Part shown: positions 53,486 through 61,654 of the stretch, one piece after another
Layout: each line of letters starts with the position of its first letter
Numbering within the stretch: position 1 is the first letter of the stretch
Assembly: GCA_949294665.1 (NCBI GenBank)
Contig: CASFID010000052.1
Coordinates: 1-64,000 of the forward strand
Length of the DNA: 64,000 bases
From: an uncultured Eubacteriales bacterium
GTDB taxonomy: Bacteria; Bacillota; Clostridia; Lachnospirales; Lachnospiraceae
Reading direction: 5' to 3'
Translations under genes and position numbers: made by a program
The notes under the pieces: model-generated
What the model saw: the letters and a program-made list of their open reading frames with translations, nothing else
Told to the model about the DNA's origin: nothing
Databases searched by the model: none

Positions 53486-54193
53486 ATGGAACAAGAGACA
53501 ATATTGGTTGTGGACGACAACAAGGAGATCGTCTACTCGATCAGTGAATTGCTGAAGTACGAAGGATACCAGGTGATGGGGGCCTGTGACGGGATGGAGG
53601 CTCTTGACGTGCTGGAACAGAATAAGATCGACCTGATCCTGCTGGATGTGATGATGCCGAGATTGAATGGACTGTCTACGCTCATGAAGCTGAGAGAGAA
53701 GCATAAGATACCGGTCATCATCCTGTCGGCAAAGACGGAGGAGAGCGACAAGGTGTCCGGCCTGGTCATGGGAGCAGATGATTATGTGGAAAAACCGTAC
53801 AACCCGGCGGAACTGATGGCCCGGGTGAAAGCGCACCTGCGCAGATACCGCGCATGGGGCGGCGAAGCGCCGAAAGAGGACGCGGACCGGATCGTAAACG
53901 GCGGTCTTGTCCTTGATAAAAAACAGCGCATTATTGAGGTAGAGGGAGAAGAGGTCCGGCTGACCGCCACGGAGTACAAGATACTGGAGCTTCTCATGGA
54001 GCATCCGAGCCAGGTGTTTTCAGCGGAGCAGATCTACGAGAATGTCTGGCAGGAGACGGCGACGTATGCGGTTGAGAATACAGTCATGGTGCACATCCGC
54101 CATATACGCGAGAAGATCGAGATCGACACGAAGAAACCAAGATATGTAAAGGTGGTGTGGGGAATTGGATACAAAATGGAAAAATACGGTTGA
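53486..54193 (+). CDS. OmpR/PhoB-family response regulator (VanR-like)
   Basis: A 235-residue regulator. The receiver domain has VVDDN, phosphoacceptor Asp54 in ILLDVMMPRLNG, and Lys in EKPYNP. The winged helix has LTATEYKILELLMEHPSQVFS and VMVHIRHIREKIE. GGGAGG precedes ATG. It overlaps the downstream kinase by 29 bases. The pair resembles VanR/VanS-type systems, often linked to cell-envelope stress, but no target is visible nearby. Confidence 0.93.
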   Translation: MEQETILVVDDNKEIVYSISELLKYEGYQVMGACDGMEALDVLEQNKIDLILLDVMMPRLNGLSTLMKLREKHKIPVIILSAKTEESDKVSGLVMGADDYVEKPYNPAELMARVKAHLRRYRAWGGEAPKEDADRIVNGGLVLDKKQRIIEVEGEEVRLTATEYKILELLMEHPSQVFSAEQIYENVWQETATYAVENTVMVHIRHIREKIEIDTKKPRYVKVVWGIGYKMEKYG

Positions 54194-55457
54194 AAAAGTG
54201 ATGGGGTTTTTGAAAACGCATTATATGCTGGTGATCGGAGTTATATGCGCTGCTGCAGGGATTGTATTATTTTACGCTGTGATCGCGTATCGGGGCTGGC
54301 ATCCCACGGGAGAGACTATCTTCATGAGTGTGATCGGGAATCTTCTGGCGGGGGCGGGGGTGTGTCTCATATTGCGAGACGTGCTGAACAGAAAGTTCGG
54401 AAACTGGCTGCCGGATGACGACAACAGTTATGCAGAGTGGAAGGGACATGGAAAAATGGCAGAAGGGTGGATACAGATAGGCGGCGCTGCGGCGCTCATG
54501 CTTGCGGTCTGGTACTGCTCTTATCTCATAAACGGCGGCGTATACCAGGCAGGCGGCTGGTATTATAATTATGCGTCAGGATATATGATGATAGTTTCCG
54601 CACTGTTTCAGTTTATATTGGCAGAAGCAGTGCTGCGGAGATTCCAGAAAAGGCAGCTCGATTATATGATGGAACAGATGGAGAATCTCAACCGGCGCAG
54701 GCTCGACGTCGCCCTTGAGATCGAGAAGAAAAGTCTGGAGAAAGTCTCCCGAAGCGATCAGCTCCGGGTGGATCTCATTACAAATGTGTCCCATGACTTA
54801 AAGACGCCGCTTACATCCATAGTCGGATATCTTGAACTGATCCGGAAAGAAGAACTAAGCGACACGGTACGGGATTATGTGGACGTCATATCCGAGCGGG
54901 CGGAGAAACTGAAAGAAATGGTGAACAGCCTTTTCAGCCTTGCGAAAGCGAGCAGCGGGAACATAGAGCTTCATCCGGAGAAATTTGAACTGAACCGCAT
55001 GATCGAGCAGATCTTTGCGGATATGGACGACCAGATCAGGGCAAGCGGGCTGGAATTTGTTACCCGTCTTACGGAAGAGAACACCGAACTGGTATCGGAT
55101 AACTCGTATTTCTATCGTATCTGCCAGAATCTTATGGAAAATGCTCTGAAATATTCTGCAAAAGGAACGAGGGTTTTTGTCACTACTTATATCAGCAGGA
55201 AAGAATCCGGAGGGAAGCCGCTGAAAGAAAATCTGTGCGTGGAGATCACCAATACGTCGGCGTATCCTATGGATTTTACAAAAGAAGATATCGTGGAGCG
55301 GTTTGCGAGGGGAGATAAAGCGCGCTCCAGCGACGGAAACGGACTGGGGCTTGCGATCGTCAGCACATATGTAAAAGCGCTTGGAGGAGAGTTTGACATA
55401 AGGATCGACTGCGATCAGTTTAAAGCGTGCGTGATGATGCCGAAGAAAGACGGCTGA
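54165..55457 (+). CDS. sensor histidine kinase (VanS-like)
   Basis: A 430-residue membrane kinase with four hydrophobic segments in the first 165 residues and little extracellular sequence, suggesting membrane-embedded sensing. The phosphoacceptor is His210 in NVSHDLKTPLTS. The ATPase part has QNLMENALKYS, and GNGLGLAIV. The G1 box is poor (EITNTSAYPMD in place of DNGxGI), as in several VanS-like kinases. TTG 54165 is the likely start, inside the regulator gene; ATG 54201 is an alternative with a weaker site. Confidence 0.9.
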   Translation: MDTKWKNTVEKVMGFLKTHYMLVIGVICAAAGIVLFYAVIAYRGWHPTGETIFMSVIGNLLAGAGVCLILRDVLNRKFGNWLPDDDNSYAEWKGHGKMAEGWIQIGGAAALMLAVWYCSYLINGGVYQAGGWYYNYASGYMMIVSALFQFILAEAVLRRFQKRQLDYMMEQMENLNRRRLDVALEIEKKSLEKVSRSDQLRVDLITNVSHDLKTPLTSIVGYLELIRKEELSDTVRDYVDVISERAEKLKEMVNSLFSLAKASSGNIELHPEKFELNRMIEQIFADMDDQIRASGLEFVTRLTEENTELVSDNSYFYRICQNLMENALKYSAKGTRVFVTTYISRKESGGKPLKENLCVEITNTSAYPMDFTKEDIVERFARGDKARSSDGNGLGLAIVSTYVKALGGEFDIRIDCDQFKACVMMPKKDG

Positions 55458-55492
55458 ACAGGAATGAAAATGAAAGAAGAGGTTTTGTATTG

Positions 55493-55516
55493 ACAGGCTG
55501 CTACATGGCAGCCTGT
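55493..55516. terminator. hairpin between converging kinase and MATE genes
   Basis: ACAGGCTGC (55493-55501) and GCAGCCTGT (55508-55516) form a perfect 9-bp stem with a 6-base loop. It includes the last codons of the MATE gene. A T-rich stretch follows only partly (TTTCAACTTTTTC on the plus strand). Confidence 0.65.
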
Positions 55517-56961
55517 TTCAACTTTTTCTGTTCTTTTTCCATCTGTTTCATTTTTTTCATTTCCCTTGCGATCAGGCAGATCGTCACGATGAATGCGATG
55601 CTGTCCGCGGAAGGTCCGGCAAAGAGGATGCCGTCAAGGCCGAAGAACAGAGGCAGGATGAGAACAAGAGGAATGAGAAAGATGACCTGCCGTGTCATGG
55701 ACAGAAGCAGCCCTTTTACCGGTTTTCCGATAGCGGCGAAGAAATTGGACGAGATAAGCTGCACTCCGTTGAAGATAACCATAAAAAGGAAAATCCTCAT
55801 AAATCTCACCGAAAATTCAAAGTAAGCCGCATCACCTGTGCCAAACAGGGAGATGATCTGATACGGGAAGAACTGGAAGAGGATAAATCCGATCGCGGAG
55901 ATACACAGATTTGCTGTGATGGCAAGTTTATAAGTCTTCCGCACTCTGTCATACTGCCGGGCGCCGTAATTGAAGCCGATGATCGGCTGGGAACCCTGAG
56001 AGATTCCGATGATGACAGCAAGCAGGATCGCATTTGTTTTCATCACGATACCGCAGGCGGCGAGAGGAATTTCTTTCCCGTATACAGACATTGCGCCGTA
56101 GTAGGTCAGTGAGTTGTTCAGCACGATCTGCACAAATGTAATCGCAACCTGATTCAGGCTGTTGCTCATTCCGAGAGAAGCGGTCTGGAGACATTCCTTT
56201 GCTGACAGGCCGATATCTTTTCCGGTCAGTGTTATATTCTTGAATTTCTTTATGTACAGCAGGGCAAAAATAAAAGAAAAGAACTGGCCGATGATGGTCG
56301 CCCATGCTGCTCCTGCTACTCCCAGATGAAAAATAAAGATAAATACGGGATCAAGGATCGTGTTGATGACGGCTCCGATCAGCATGCATACCATGGAGTA
56401 TTTCGGACTCCCGTCAGCTCGAGCCAGATTGCTCATACCGTTGGTGACGATAAGAAAAGGCATGCCGAGAGCTACGATGCGGGAGTAAGTTTCCGCATAG
56501 GGCATGACGTCCGGTGTGGCTCCGAAAGCAGTCAGCAGAGGATGCATGAAAATCTCAACGAGCAGCGCATAGATAACGCCGAATACTACCATCATGCAGA
56601 TCCCGTTCCCTACAACTCTCTGTGCGATATCTTTTTCACCTGCTCCCAGATGAAGAGAGAATCTCGAGGCGCTCCCGATCCCGATCAGGAGCGCGATGGC
56701 AAGACAGATCGTTGTAAGAGGATAAGCTACATTTGTAGCGGCGTTCCCGAGATACCCAACGCCCTGACCAATGAAAATCTGGTCTACGATATTATATAGA
56801 GAACTGACCAGCATGGCGATAATGCTGGGGATGGCAAAGCCTCTCAGGAGCGACGGGATGCTTTTGTATCCGAGGGGATTATCAGCCGTATTCTGCCCTG
56901 CGTCTTCATCCTGACTTCGCAGTACCTTTAGATTCTTTGGTGTCTCTGTCAAATCGTTCAC
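55501..56961 (-). CDS. MATE-family multidrug efflux protein
   Basis: A 486-residue integral membrane exporter with twelve predicted helices in two homologous halves (MatE domains around 30-190 and 255-420). Typical pieces are SSLYNIVDQIFIGQGVGYLGNAATNVAYPL, GNGICMMVVFGV and GISQGSQPIIGFNYGA. MATE proteins expel cationic drugs or metabolites using Na+ or H+. The start is a GTG at 56961 with a weak site. It is divergent from the XRE-Uma2 gene, with a perfect palindrome in the shared 230-base gap. Confidence 0.94.
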   Translation of the reverse strand: MNDLTETPKNLKVLRSQDEDAGQNTADNPLGYKSIPSLLRGFAIPSIIAMLVSSLYNIVDQIFIGQGVGYLGNAATNVAYPLTTICLAIALLIGIGSASRFSLHLGAGEKDIAQRVVGNGICMMVVFGVIYALLVEIFMHPLLTAFGATPDVMPYAETYSRIVALGMPFLIVTNGMSNLARADGSPKYSMVCMLIGAVINTILDPVFIFIFHLGVAGAAWATIIGQFFSFIFALLYIKKFKNITLTGKDIGLSAKECLQTASLGMSNSLNQVAITFVQIVLNNSLTYYGAMSVYGKEIPLAACGIVMKTNAILLAVIIGISQGSQPIIGFNYGARQYDRVRKTYKLAITANLCISAIGFILFQFFPYQIISLFGTGDAAYFEFSVRFMRIFLFMVIFNGVQLISSNFFAAIGKPVKGLLLSMTRQVIFLIPLVLILPLFFGLDGILFAGPSADSIAFIVTICLIAREMKKMKQMEKEQKKLKQAAM

Positions 56962-57053
56962 TTCTTTCTTATCAAATTTCGCCCATGTATTATAACGCAG
57001 ATGTCAGATACGTGCCAGTATTTTGTGGACTGAGCCTGCAAATATTTTTGGAG

Positions 57054-57069
57054 TATCCATATATGGATA
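57054..57069. promoter_or_regulatory. perfect 16-bp palindrome between divergent genes
   Basis: TATCCATATATGGATA is fully self-complementary, 93 bases upstream of the MATE start and 29 bases before the -35 of the XRE-Uma2 promoter. It may be an operator for the XRE domain encoded next door (inference). Confidence 0.55.
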
Positions 57070-57097
57070 TAACTTTATAAAATATGGAAAAATATTG

Positions 57098-57126
57098 TTG
57101 TAAATACCCTGAATATGACATATAAT
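57098..57126 (+). promoter_or_regulatory. promoter of the XRE-Uma2 gene
   Basis: TTGTAA (57098-57103) and a perfect TATAAT (57121-57126) with a 17-base spacer. Confidence 0.7.
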
Positions 57127-57191
57127 GTCCAAAAGAGGATTATCAGGCGTGAAATTGGAATGAGCGTGAAACAGAAAGGAGCGTGTAAAAC

Positions 57192-57980
57192 ATGAATATA
57201 TCTGATCTGAAAAAGCTGAAAAAAGAAGCGGGACTTACGAACGCGGAGATTGCAGAACTCTCCGGGATTCCGGTAAGCACGGTCAATAAGATATTCTCAG
57301 GTGCAACAAAGAATCCCCGCTATGCTACACTGCTCGCGATCGAGCAGGTGCTTACGACAAAGAAAAAGATTCCGTTTACTTATGACAAACTGAAAGAGGA
57401 ACCGACTATTGTAAGGGATGCGGCAACACCCTATATGTATTCTGCCAGAGAGTATGACGGAGAGGATATTGAAAAGCTGTCGGAATGGTCGCGGGCAGAG
57501 CTGATCAACGGGAAATTGTATATGCTTTCTGCGCCTAACAGACTGCACCAGTATTTTGTGGCAGAGCTTCTCTTTGAAATTAAGAGCTATATCCGAAAGA
57601 AGAACGGAAAGTGCGATGTCTATGCATCGCCCTTTGATGTTCGTCTCTTCGGGGATGACTCGACCATTGTACAGCCTGATCTTCTGGTTGTATGCAATAA
57701 AGATATCCTGACGGAAAAGGGATGCTCCGGCGCCCCGGACTGGGTGATCGAGATCGTTTCAAAAAGTAATTCATCCCACGATTATGTCCGGAAACTGATA
57801 CAGTATCAGAAAGCCGGGGTGAGAGAGTACTGGATCGTAGATCCGTTTCAGGAGCTGGTCTCTGTATTCAATTTTGAAGATGCAAAGAAAAGCGGGGAGT
57901 ACAGTTATGGGGAAGCGGTGCCATCCGGTGTACTGGAGGGGCTTGAGATCCGGTTCGGGAAGGTGATGGAAGGGTACTGA
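57192..57980 (+). CDS. XRE helix-turn-helix fused to a Uma2-family nuclease-like domain
   Basis: A 262-residue two-domain protein. Residues 1-55 form an XRE-type helix-turn-helix (GLTNAEIAELSGIPVSTVNKIFSG). From about residue 85 the sequence is a Uma2/DUF820 domain of the PD-(D/E)XK superfamily: ELINGKLYMLSAP, HQYFVAELLFEIKSYI, VQPDLLVVC and PDWVIEIVSKSN, with Asp, Glu and Lys/Ser at the catalytic strand. Uma2 domains are common in cyanobacteria and often associated with mobile elements, function unproven. AAAGGAG precedes ATG. The fusion could be a self-regulating nuclease or a DNA-bound one. Confidence 0.85.
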   Translation: MNISDLKKLKKEAGLTNAEIAELSGIPVSTVNKIFSGATKNPRYATLLAIEQVLTTKKKIPFTYDKLKEEPTIVRDAATPYMYSAREYDGEDIEKLSEWSRAELINGKLYMLSAPNRLHQYFVAELLFEIKSYIRKKNGKCDVYASPFDVRLFGDDSTIVQPDLLVVCNKDILTEKGCSGAPDWVIEIVSKSNSSHDYVRKLIQYQKAGVREYWIVDPFQELVSVFNFEDAKKSGEYSYGEAVPSGVLEGLEIRFGKVMEGY

Positions 57981-58071
57981 ACACATCCGGGTGAATCATT
58001 ATGAGAACAGGAAAAACAGAAAAGTGGTGTGCCGGAACAGGTGTAAGGCTCAGAGAACAGGAGGATAAGAC

Positions 58072-58962
58072 ATGGGAAACAAAGATACGATGCAGCTTTT
58101 TGAGAACAAGAAGATACGTAGCGTCTGGGATGAGGAAAAAGAGGAATGGTTCTTTTCGATAGTGGATGTTGTGGCTGTTTTGACGGAAAGCCCGAATCCA
58201 AATAACTATTGGAAAGTTTTGAAGAGTCGGTTGATAAAAGAGGGGAATCAGACGGTTACAAATTGTAACCAACTGAAATTGCGTTCGCCTAAAGATGGGA
58301 AAAAATATAAAACAGATGTTGCAGACACAGAACAGCTTCTCAGAATCATTCAGTCCATCCCTTCACCCAAAGCAGAACCCTTTAAACTCTGGCTTGCAGA
58401 AGTGGGAAAAGAAAGAATTGAGGAAACGATCGATCCGGAATTAACGATTGACAGAGCGTTGGAAACATATCTGAAAAAAGGTTATTCGCGGGAGTGGATC
58501 AATCAGCGCCTGCAGGCAATTCAGGTACGCAAAGAACTGACAGATGAGTGGACGGACCGCGGAGTGAAGAAGGGAAGAGAGTTTGCCATACTGACGGATG
58601 AAATCACCCGTGCGTGGTCAGGGTTAAGTACCCGTCAATATAAAGATTTTAAGGGGTTGAAGAAAGAAAATCTGCGCGATAATATGAGCACAACAGAACT
58701 GGTTCTGAATATGCTTGCCGAAACTTCGACAAAAGATATATCGAAGGCCGAGAAACCGGAAACATTTGAGGAAAATGTATCAGTGGCGAAAGAGGGAGGC
58801 GGAATCGCAGGTATCGCAAGAAAGGCGCTTGAAGAGCGCATAGGAAAGTCTGTAATCACATCGGAAAATGCCGTGCAGCTTAATGCAATTGTATCAGATA
58901 TGATAGAAAGCTCTGCGGCAGTAGCAGAAGAAAGAACAGAAGATGAAAATGATTCGGATTGA
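58072..58962 (+). CDS. Bro-N family antirepressor-like / DinD-like protein
   Basis: A 296-residue protein. The first 110 residues are a Bro-N domain: ENKKIRSVWDEEKEEWFFSIVDVVAVLTESPNPNNYWKVLKSRL, quoted in pieces over residues 10-55, and KPFKLWLAEVGKERIEE-like end. The middle (120-230) with YLKKGYSREWINQRLQAIQVRKELTDEW matches DNA damage-inducible protein D-type homologues. The C-terminus is acidic. Such proteins counter phage or SOS repressors. It lies 91 bases after the XRE-Uma2 gene on the same strand, with AGGAGG-like GGAGGA at 58058-58063. No phage structural genes are near. Confidence 0.85.
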   Translation: MGNKDTMQLFENKKIRSVWDEEKEEWFFSIVDVVAVLTESPNPNNYWKVLKSRLIKEGNQTVTNCNQLKLRSPKDGKKYKTDVADTEQLLRIIQSIPSPKAEPFKLWLAEVGKERIEETIDPELTIDRALETYLKKGYSREWINQRLQAIQVRKELTDEWTDRGVKKGREFAILTDEITRAWSGLSTRQYKDFKGLKKENLRDNMSTTELVLNMLAETSTKDISKAEKPETFEENVSVAKEGGGIAGIARKALEERIGKSVITSENAVQLNAIVSDMIESSAAVAEERTEDENDSD

Positions 58963-58985
58963 CAGGAAAGATAAGCAGTTGAATA

Positions 58986-59014
58986 TTGACAAATCTCCTA
59001 AATGATATTATTGT
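58986..59014 (+). promoter_or_regulatory. candidate promoter of the MutS-like gene
   Basis: A perfect TTGACA (58986-58991), a 17-base spacer and TATTGT (59009-59014), about 40 bases before the start. Confidence 0.5.
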
Positions 59015-59051
59015 ATTAATAGAATAATACAAAATGAAAGGTGGTATTTCT

Positions 59052-60674
59052 ATGCTGTCCGCGGTGCTGGGCGTAATGGCGGTCTTCCTTTTTCTGCTGG
59101 TCATATGGATGATCTCGTATTACAGTATGAAACGGAAGAGAAAAGCGTATATTCACGAGAAGTTTGGAAAGATCCCGAAGATCAGGGAGTGGAACGATAC
59201 AGTCAGGAATTACTATGATGTGGTAAATGACGGCGCCGGTCTGGATGACATCACATGGAACGATCTGTCCATGAATGACGTTTTTCAGAGAGCAGCCCAG
59301 TGCGACACGTCTCTGGGAGAGGAGATTCTGTACTGGAGACTGCGCCGGAACAGGACGTCGCCGGAAGAACAGAAGCTTTTCGAGGAGAGAGTACGGACGT
59401 GGTCAGATAATGAAAAGGAGAGAGAGAAGATAGAAGAATTGCTCTGTGATATCGGAAAGAGCGCTTCTTCCTATTATCTTCCCTCTTATCTGGACGGAAT
59501 AGAATCCTATCTTTTCGGCCATCAGTGGGTGTACCGGATGCTGCAGATCCTGCTGGCGGCTGCGTTTATCTTTCTGCTGATCCGTCCCACCGACGGGGGA
59601 GTGATGCCTTTTGCGTGCATGTGCGCTGTAAATCTCGGAATATATTTCTGGATGAATATGAAGCACGACCTGGAGCTGTCTCTGATCGGCACGGCTGTCA
59701 GTCTTTTGGGAAATGCAAAGCAGATTGCCGCGAGAAAAGGGATCAAAGAATTATTTCCGGAGCTGCAGGGTGCACTTGCCGGACTGAAAGGAGTCATACG
59801 GGGAGACAGAATCCTTCGGATCAAAAGAGAGGGGGCCCGCACAGGAGATGTACTGAGTACCTGCCTCGATTATCTGCTTGGAACTACCCTTATGCAGATC
59901 ACCACATACAATAAAGTGATAAAGCGGCTGATGAACAATGTGGAAAACTATCTGACGGTGTACCGCTGTATCGGCGAGCTTGATGCGGCGATCAGTACGG
60001 CGTCGTTTCGGGAATCTCTGCCGTGGCGCTGTATTCCGGAGTATACAGACGAGAAGAAACTGGAAATGACGGAAGTATATCATCCTCTCATCAAAGAGCC
60101 GGTGGCAAATGACTTTGCTGTCGAAAAGAGCTGTCTGATCACCGGCTCTAACGCCTCGGGGAAATCTACATTTATTAAAGCTGTTGCCGTTAATGCCGTA
60201 CTCGCGCAGGCGATCAATACGTGTGCGGCAAAGCGCTTTGTAATGCCGCCGGCTGAAGTGATCACATCCATGGCTGTGAGAGACGACCTGATGGCAGGGG
60301 AGAGCTATTTTATCCGCGAGATCAGATATCTGAAACGGATTCTTGACAGTATTTCTGAGGAGCGGGTAACCGTCTGCGCTATCGACGAGATACTGAGAGG
60401 AACGAATACCGGCGAGCGAATCCGGGCGTCCAGGGCGATCCTTGAGTATCTCAGAGATAAGAACTGTATTGCGCTTGTGGCGACACATGATAAAGAACTG
60501 ACGGAGCTTCTCGGAGATGATTATCTGAATTATCATTTCAGCGAGGAGATCGGAGAGGATGATGTCGCGTTCAGCTATAAGATCATGGAAGGGCCGGCGA
60601 CGTCGCAGAATGCAGTGAAGCTGCTGGAGTTCGCGGGATTCCCGGAAGAGATCATAGAAGCGGCGCAGGAATAG
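59052..60674 (+). CDS. membrane-anchored MutS-like ATPase
   Basis: A 540-residue protein with one N-terminal helix (about 3-22) and a paired hydrophobic region (about 165-205), then a soluble core ending in a MutS C-terminal ATPase. Walker A GSNASGKST starts at residue 365; further motifs are DDLMAGESYFIREI, Walker B VCAIDEILRGTNTGER and ALVATHDKEL. Mismatch-recognition and connector domains of MutS are absent, so mismatch repair is unlikely. The start at 59052 follows AAAGGTGG (59037-59044). Homologues occur in many Clostridia without known function; it may act on branched DNA at the membrane. Confidence 0.88.
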   Translation: MLSAVLGVMAVFLFLLVIWMISYYSMKRKRKAYIHEKFGKIPKIREWNDTVRNYYDVVNDGAGLDDITWNDLSMNDVFQRAAQCDTSLGEEILYWRLRRNRTSPEEQKLFEERVRTWSDNEKEREKIEELLCDIGKSASSYYLPSYLDGIESYLFGHQWVYRMLQILLAAAFIFLLIRPTDGGVMPFACMCAVNLGIYFWMNMKHDLELSLIGTAVSLLGNAKQIAARKGIKELFPELQGALAGLKGVIRGDRILRIKREGARTGDVLSTCLDYLLGTTLMQITTYNKVIKRLMNNVENYLTVYRCIGELDAAISTASFRESLPWRCIPEYTDEKKLEMTEVYHPLIKEPVANDFAVEKSCLITGSNASGKSTFIKAVAVNAVLAQAINTCAAKRFVMPPAEVITSMAVRDDLMAGESYFIREIRYLKRILDSISEERVTVCAIDEILRGTNTGERIRASRAILEYLRDKNCIALVATHDKELTELLGDDYLNYHFSEEIGEDDVAFSYKIMEGPATSQNAVKLLEFAGFPEEIIEAAQE

Positions 60675-60688
60675 TGTTATTAAGTGAT

Positions 60689-60745
60689 AAAAAAGGGAGT
60701 AACACGTCGGACAAATGCATGTCCGGATGCGCTGCTCCCTTTTTT
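60689..60745. terminator. bidirectional terminator between converging genes
   Basis: Six A then GGGAG (60695-60699) pairs with CTCCC (60735-60739) then six T. An inner stem GGACA/TGTCC strengthens it. It separates the MutS-like gene from the dehydratase operon. Confidence 0.8.
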
Positions 60746-60750
60746 GGTAA

Positions 60751-61311
60751 CTACATATCTTTTAAAATATTCCTCACCACCTGATCCTGTATCCCGTCCG
60801 TCTTTTTATTCTGCACCCGGTAATCAGCATACCGTGCGCACACATAGAGATAGTCGGAAAGGCGGTTGATGTACTGGACTGCCCTGGCGTCCGCCCCATA
60901 GTTCTGTTCCACTCTGCGGAAACGTCTCTCGGCGCGTCTGGTAACAGATCTCGCCACGTCGAGCCTTGCGGACAGCTCACAGCCTCCATACAGGACAAAG
61001 TCTTTGATACGGGGGAAGGAATTCTCAATCCGGTCGATCTCTTCTTCCAGGGATCTCGTCTCATCGGCAGAGAAACGGTAGTCCATATTTCTCGGAGCAG
61101 CCACGCCTGCCATGATCTGCATCAGATTTCTCTGGATGTGAGACAGGCTCTCTTTCAGAGAGGCGTCTGCAAGCACTTTTGCCAGTCCGATAAAACTGTT
61201 CAGTTCGTCGATCGTTCCCACGAGTTCGATCCGGTCGTCAGACTTTGAAACACTGACGCCGTTCATCAGGGAAGTGGTGCCCCGGTCTCCGTTTCTGGTA
61301 TAGATATTCAT
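60751..61311 (-). CDS. pduO: PduO-type ATP:cob(I)alamin adenosyltransferase
   Basis: A 186-residue enzyme transferring adenosyl from ATP to cob(I)alamin, giving the cofactor of diol/glycerol dehydratase. The ATP loop is YTRNGDRGTTSLMNG; later RSVTRRAERRFRRVEQ and QYINRLSDYLYVCARYAD are family motifs. It corresponds to the N-terminal catalytic domain only; the DUF336-type C-terminal domain of Salmonella PduO is absent. It overlaps the reactivase small subunit by 4 bases (ATGA). The family supports local adenosylcobalamin supply for the dehydratase. Confidence 0.93.
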   Translation of the reverse strand: MNIYTRNGDRGTTSLMNGVSVSKSDDRIELVGTIDELNSFIGLAKVLADASLKESLSHIQRNLMQIMAGVAAPRNMDYRFSADETRSLEEEIDRIENSFPRIKDFVLYGGCELSARLDVARSVTRRAERRFRRVEQNYGADARAVQYINRLSDYLYVCARYADYRVQNKKTDGIQDQVVRNILKDM

Positions 61312-61652
61312 GATCTGTATTCCTCCTTAAACGGCAGTTTCTTGATCGCCCGCGCACTGTTTGCACCGATATTGCGGCACTGCGCACGGCTTGGCGTAAG
61401 ATAGCTCTCGATATTGCGGCCTTTCTCCAGCCCGCGCATTTTCAGGCACACCGCTGTGCCGAAGATACCGACTCCGGAACCGAGCATGGAATCACGCGCC
61501 GCCTTATATGCCAGCTTTTCCATACATTCGTCCGGCATTTCGGTGACGTCGTAGAAGACGCCTTCCTCCTCGATACCGGCGCAGACTTCCTTCAAAACAG
61601 CGGGATCCGCCTCGTGTGTGTAAATAAATATAGAAGGTCTTTTAATAATCAA
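61308..61652 (-). CDS. pduH: diol/glycerol dehydratase reactivase small subunit
   Basis: A 114-residue small reactivase subunit (PduH/DdrB family). It has PSIFIYTHEADPAVLKEVCAG, the GSGVGIF segment and RNIGANSARAIKKLPF near the C-terminus. The fold imitates part of the dehydratase beta subunit and helps swap out damaged cobalamin. TTG start with GGAGG about 7 bases upstream, 2 bases after the stop of the large subunit. Confidence 0.9.
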   Translation of the reverse strand: MIIKRPSIFIYTHEADPAVLKEVCAGIEEEGVFYDVTEMPDECMEKLAYKAARDSMLGSGVGIFGTAVCLKMRGLEKGRNIESYLTPSRAQCRNIGANSARAIKKLPFKEEYRS

Positions 61653-61654
61653 AG

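Noticed and set aside
57192..60674. Prophage call based on the Bro-N protein
   Set aside because: No integrase, terminase, capsid or attachment sites are visible, and flanking genes are chromosomal.
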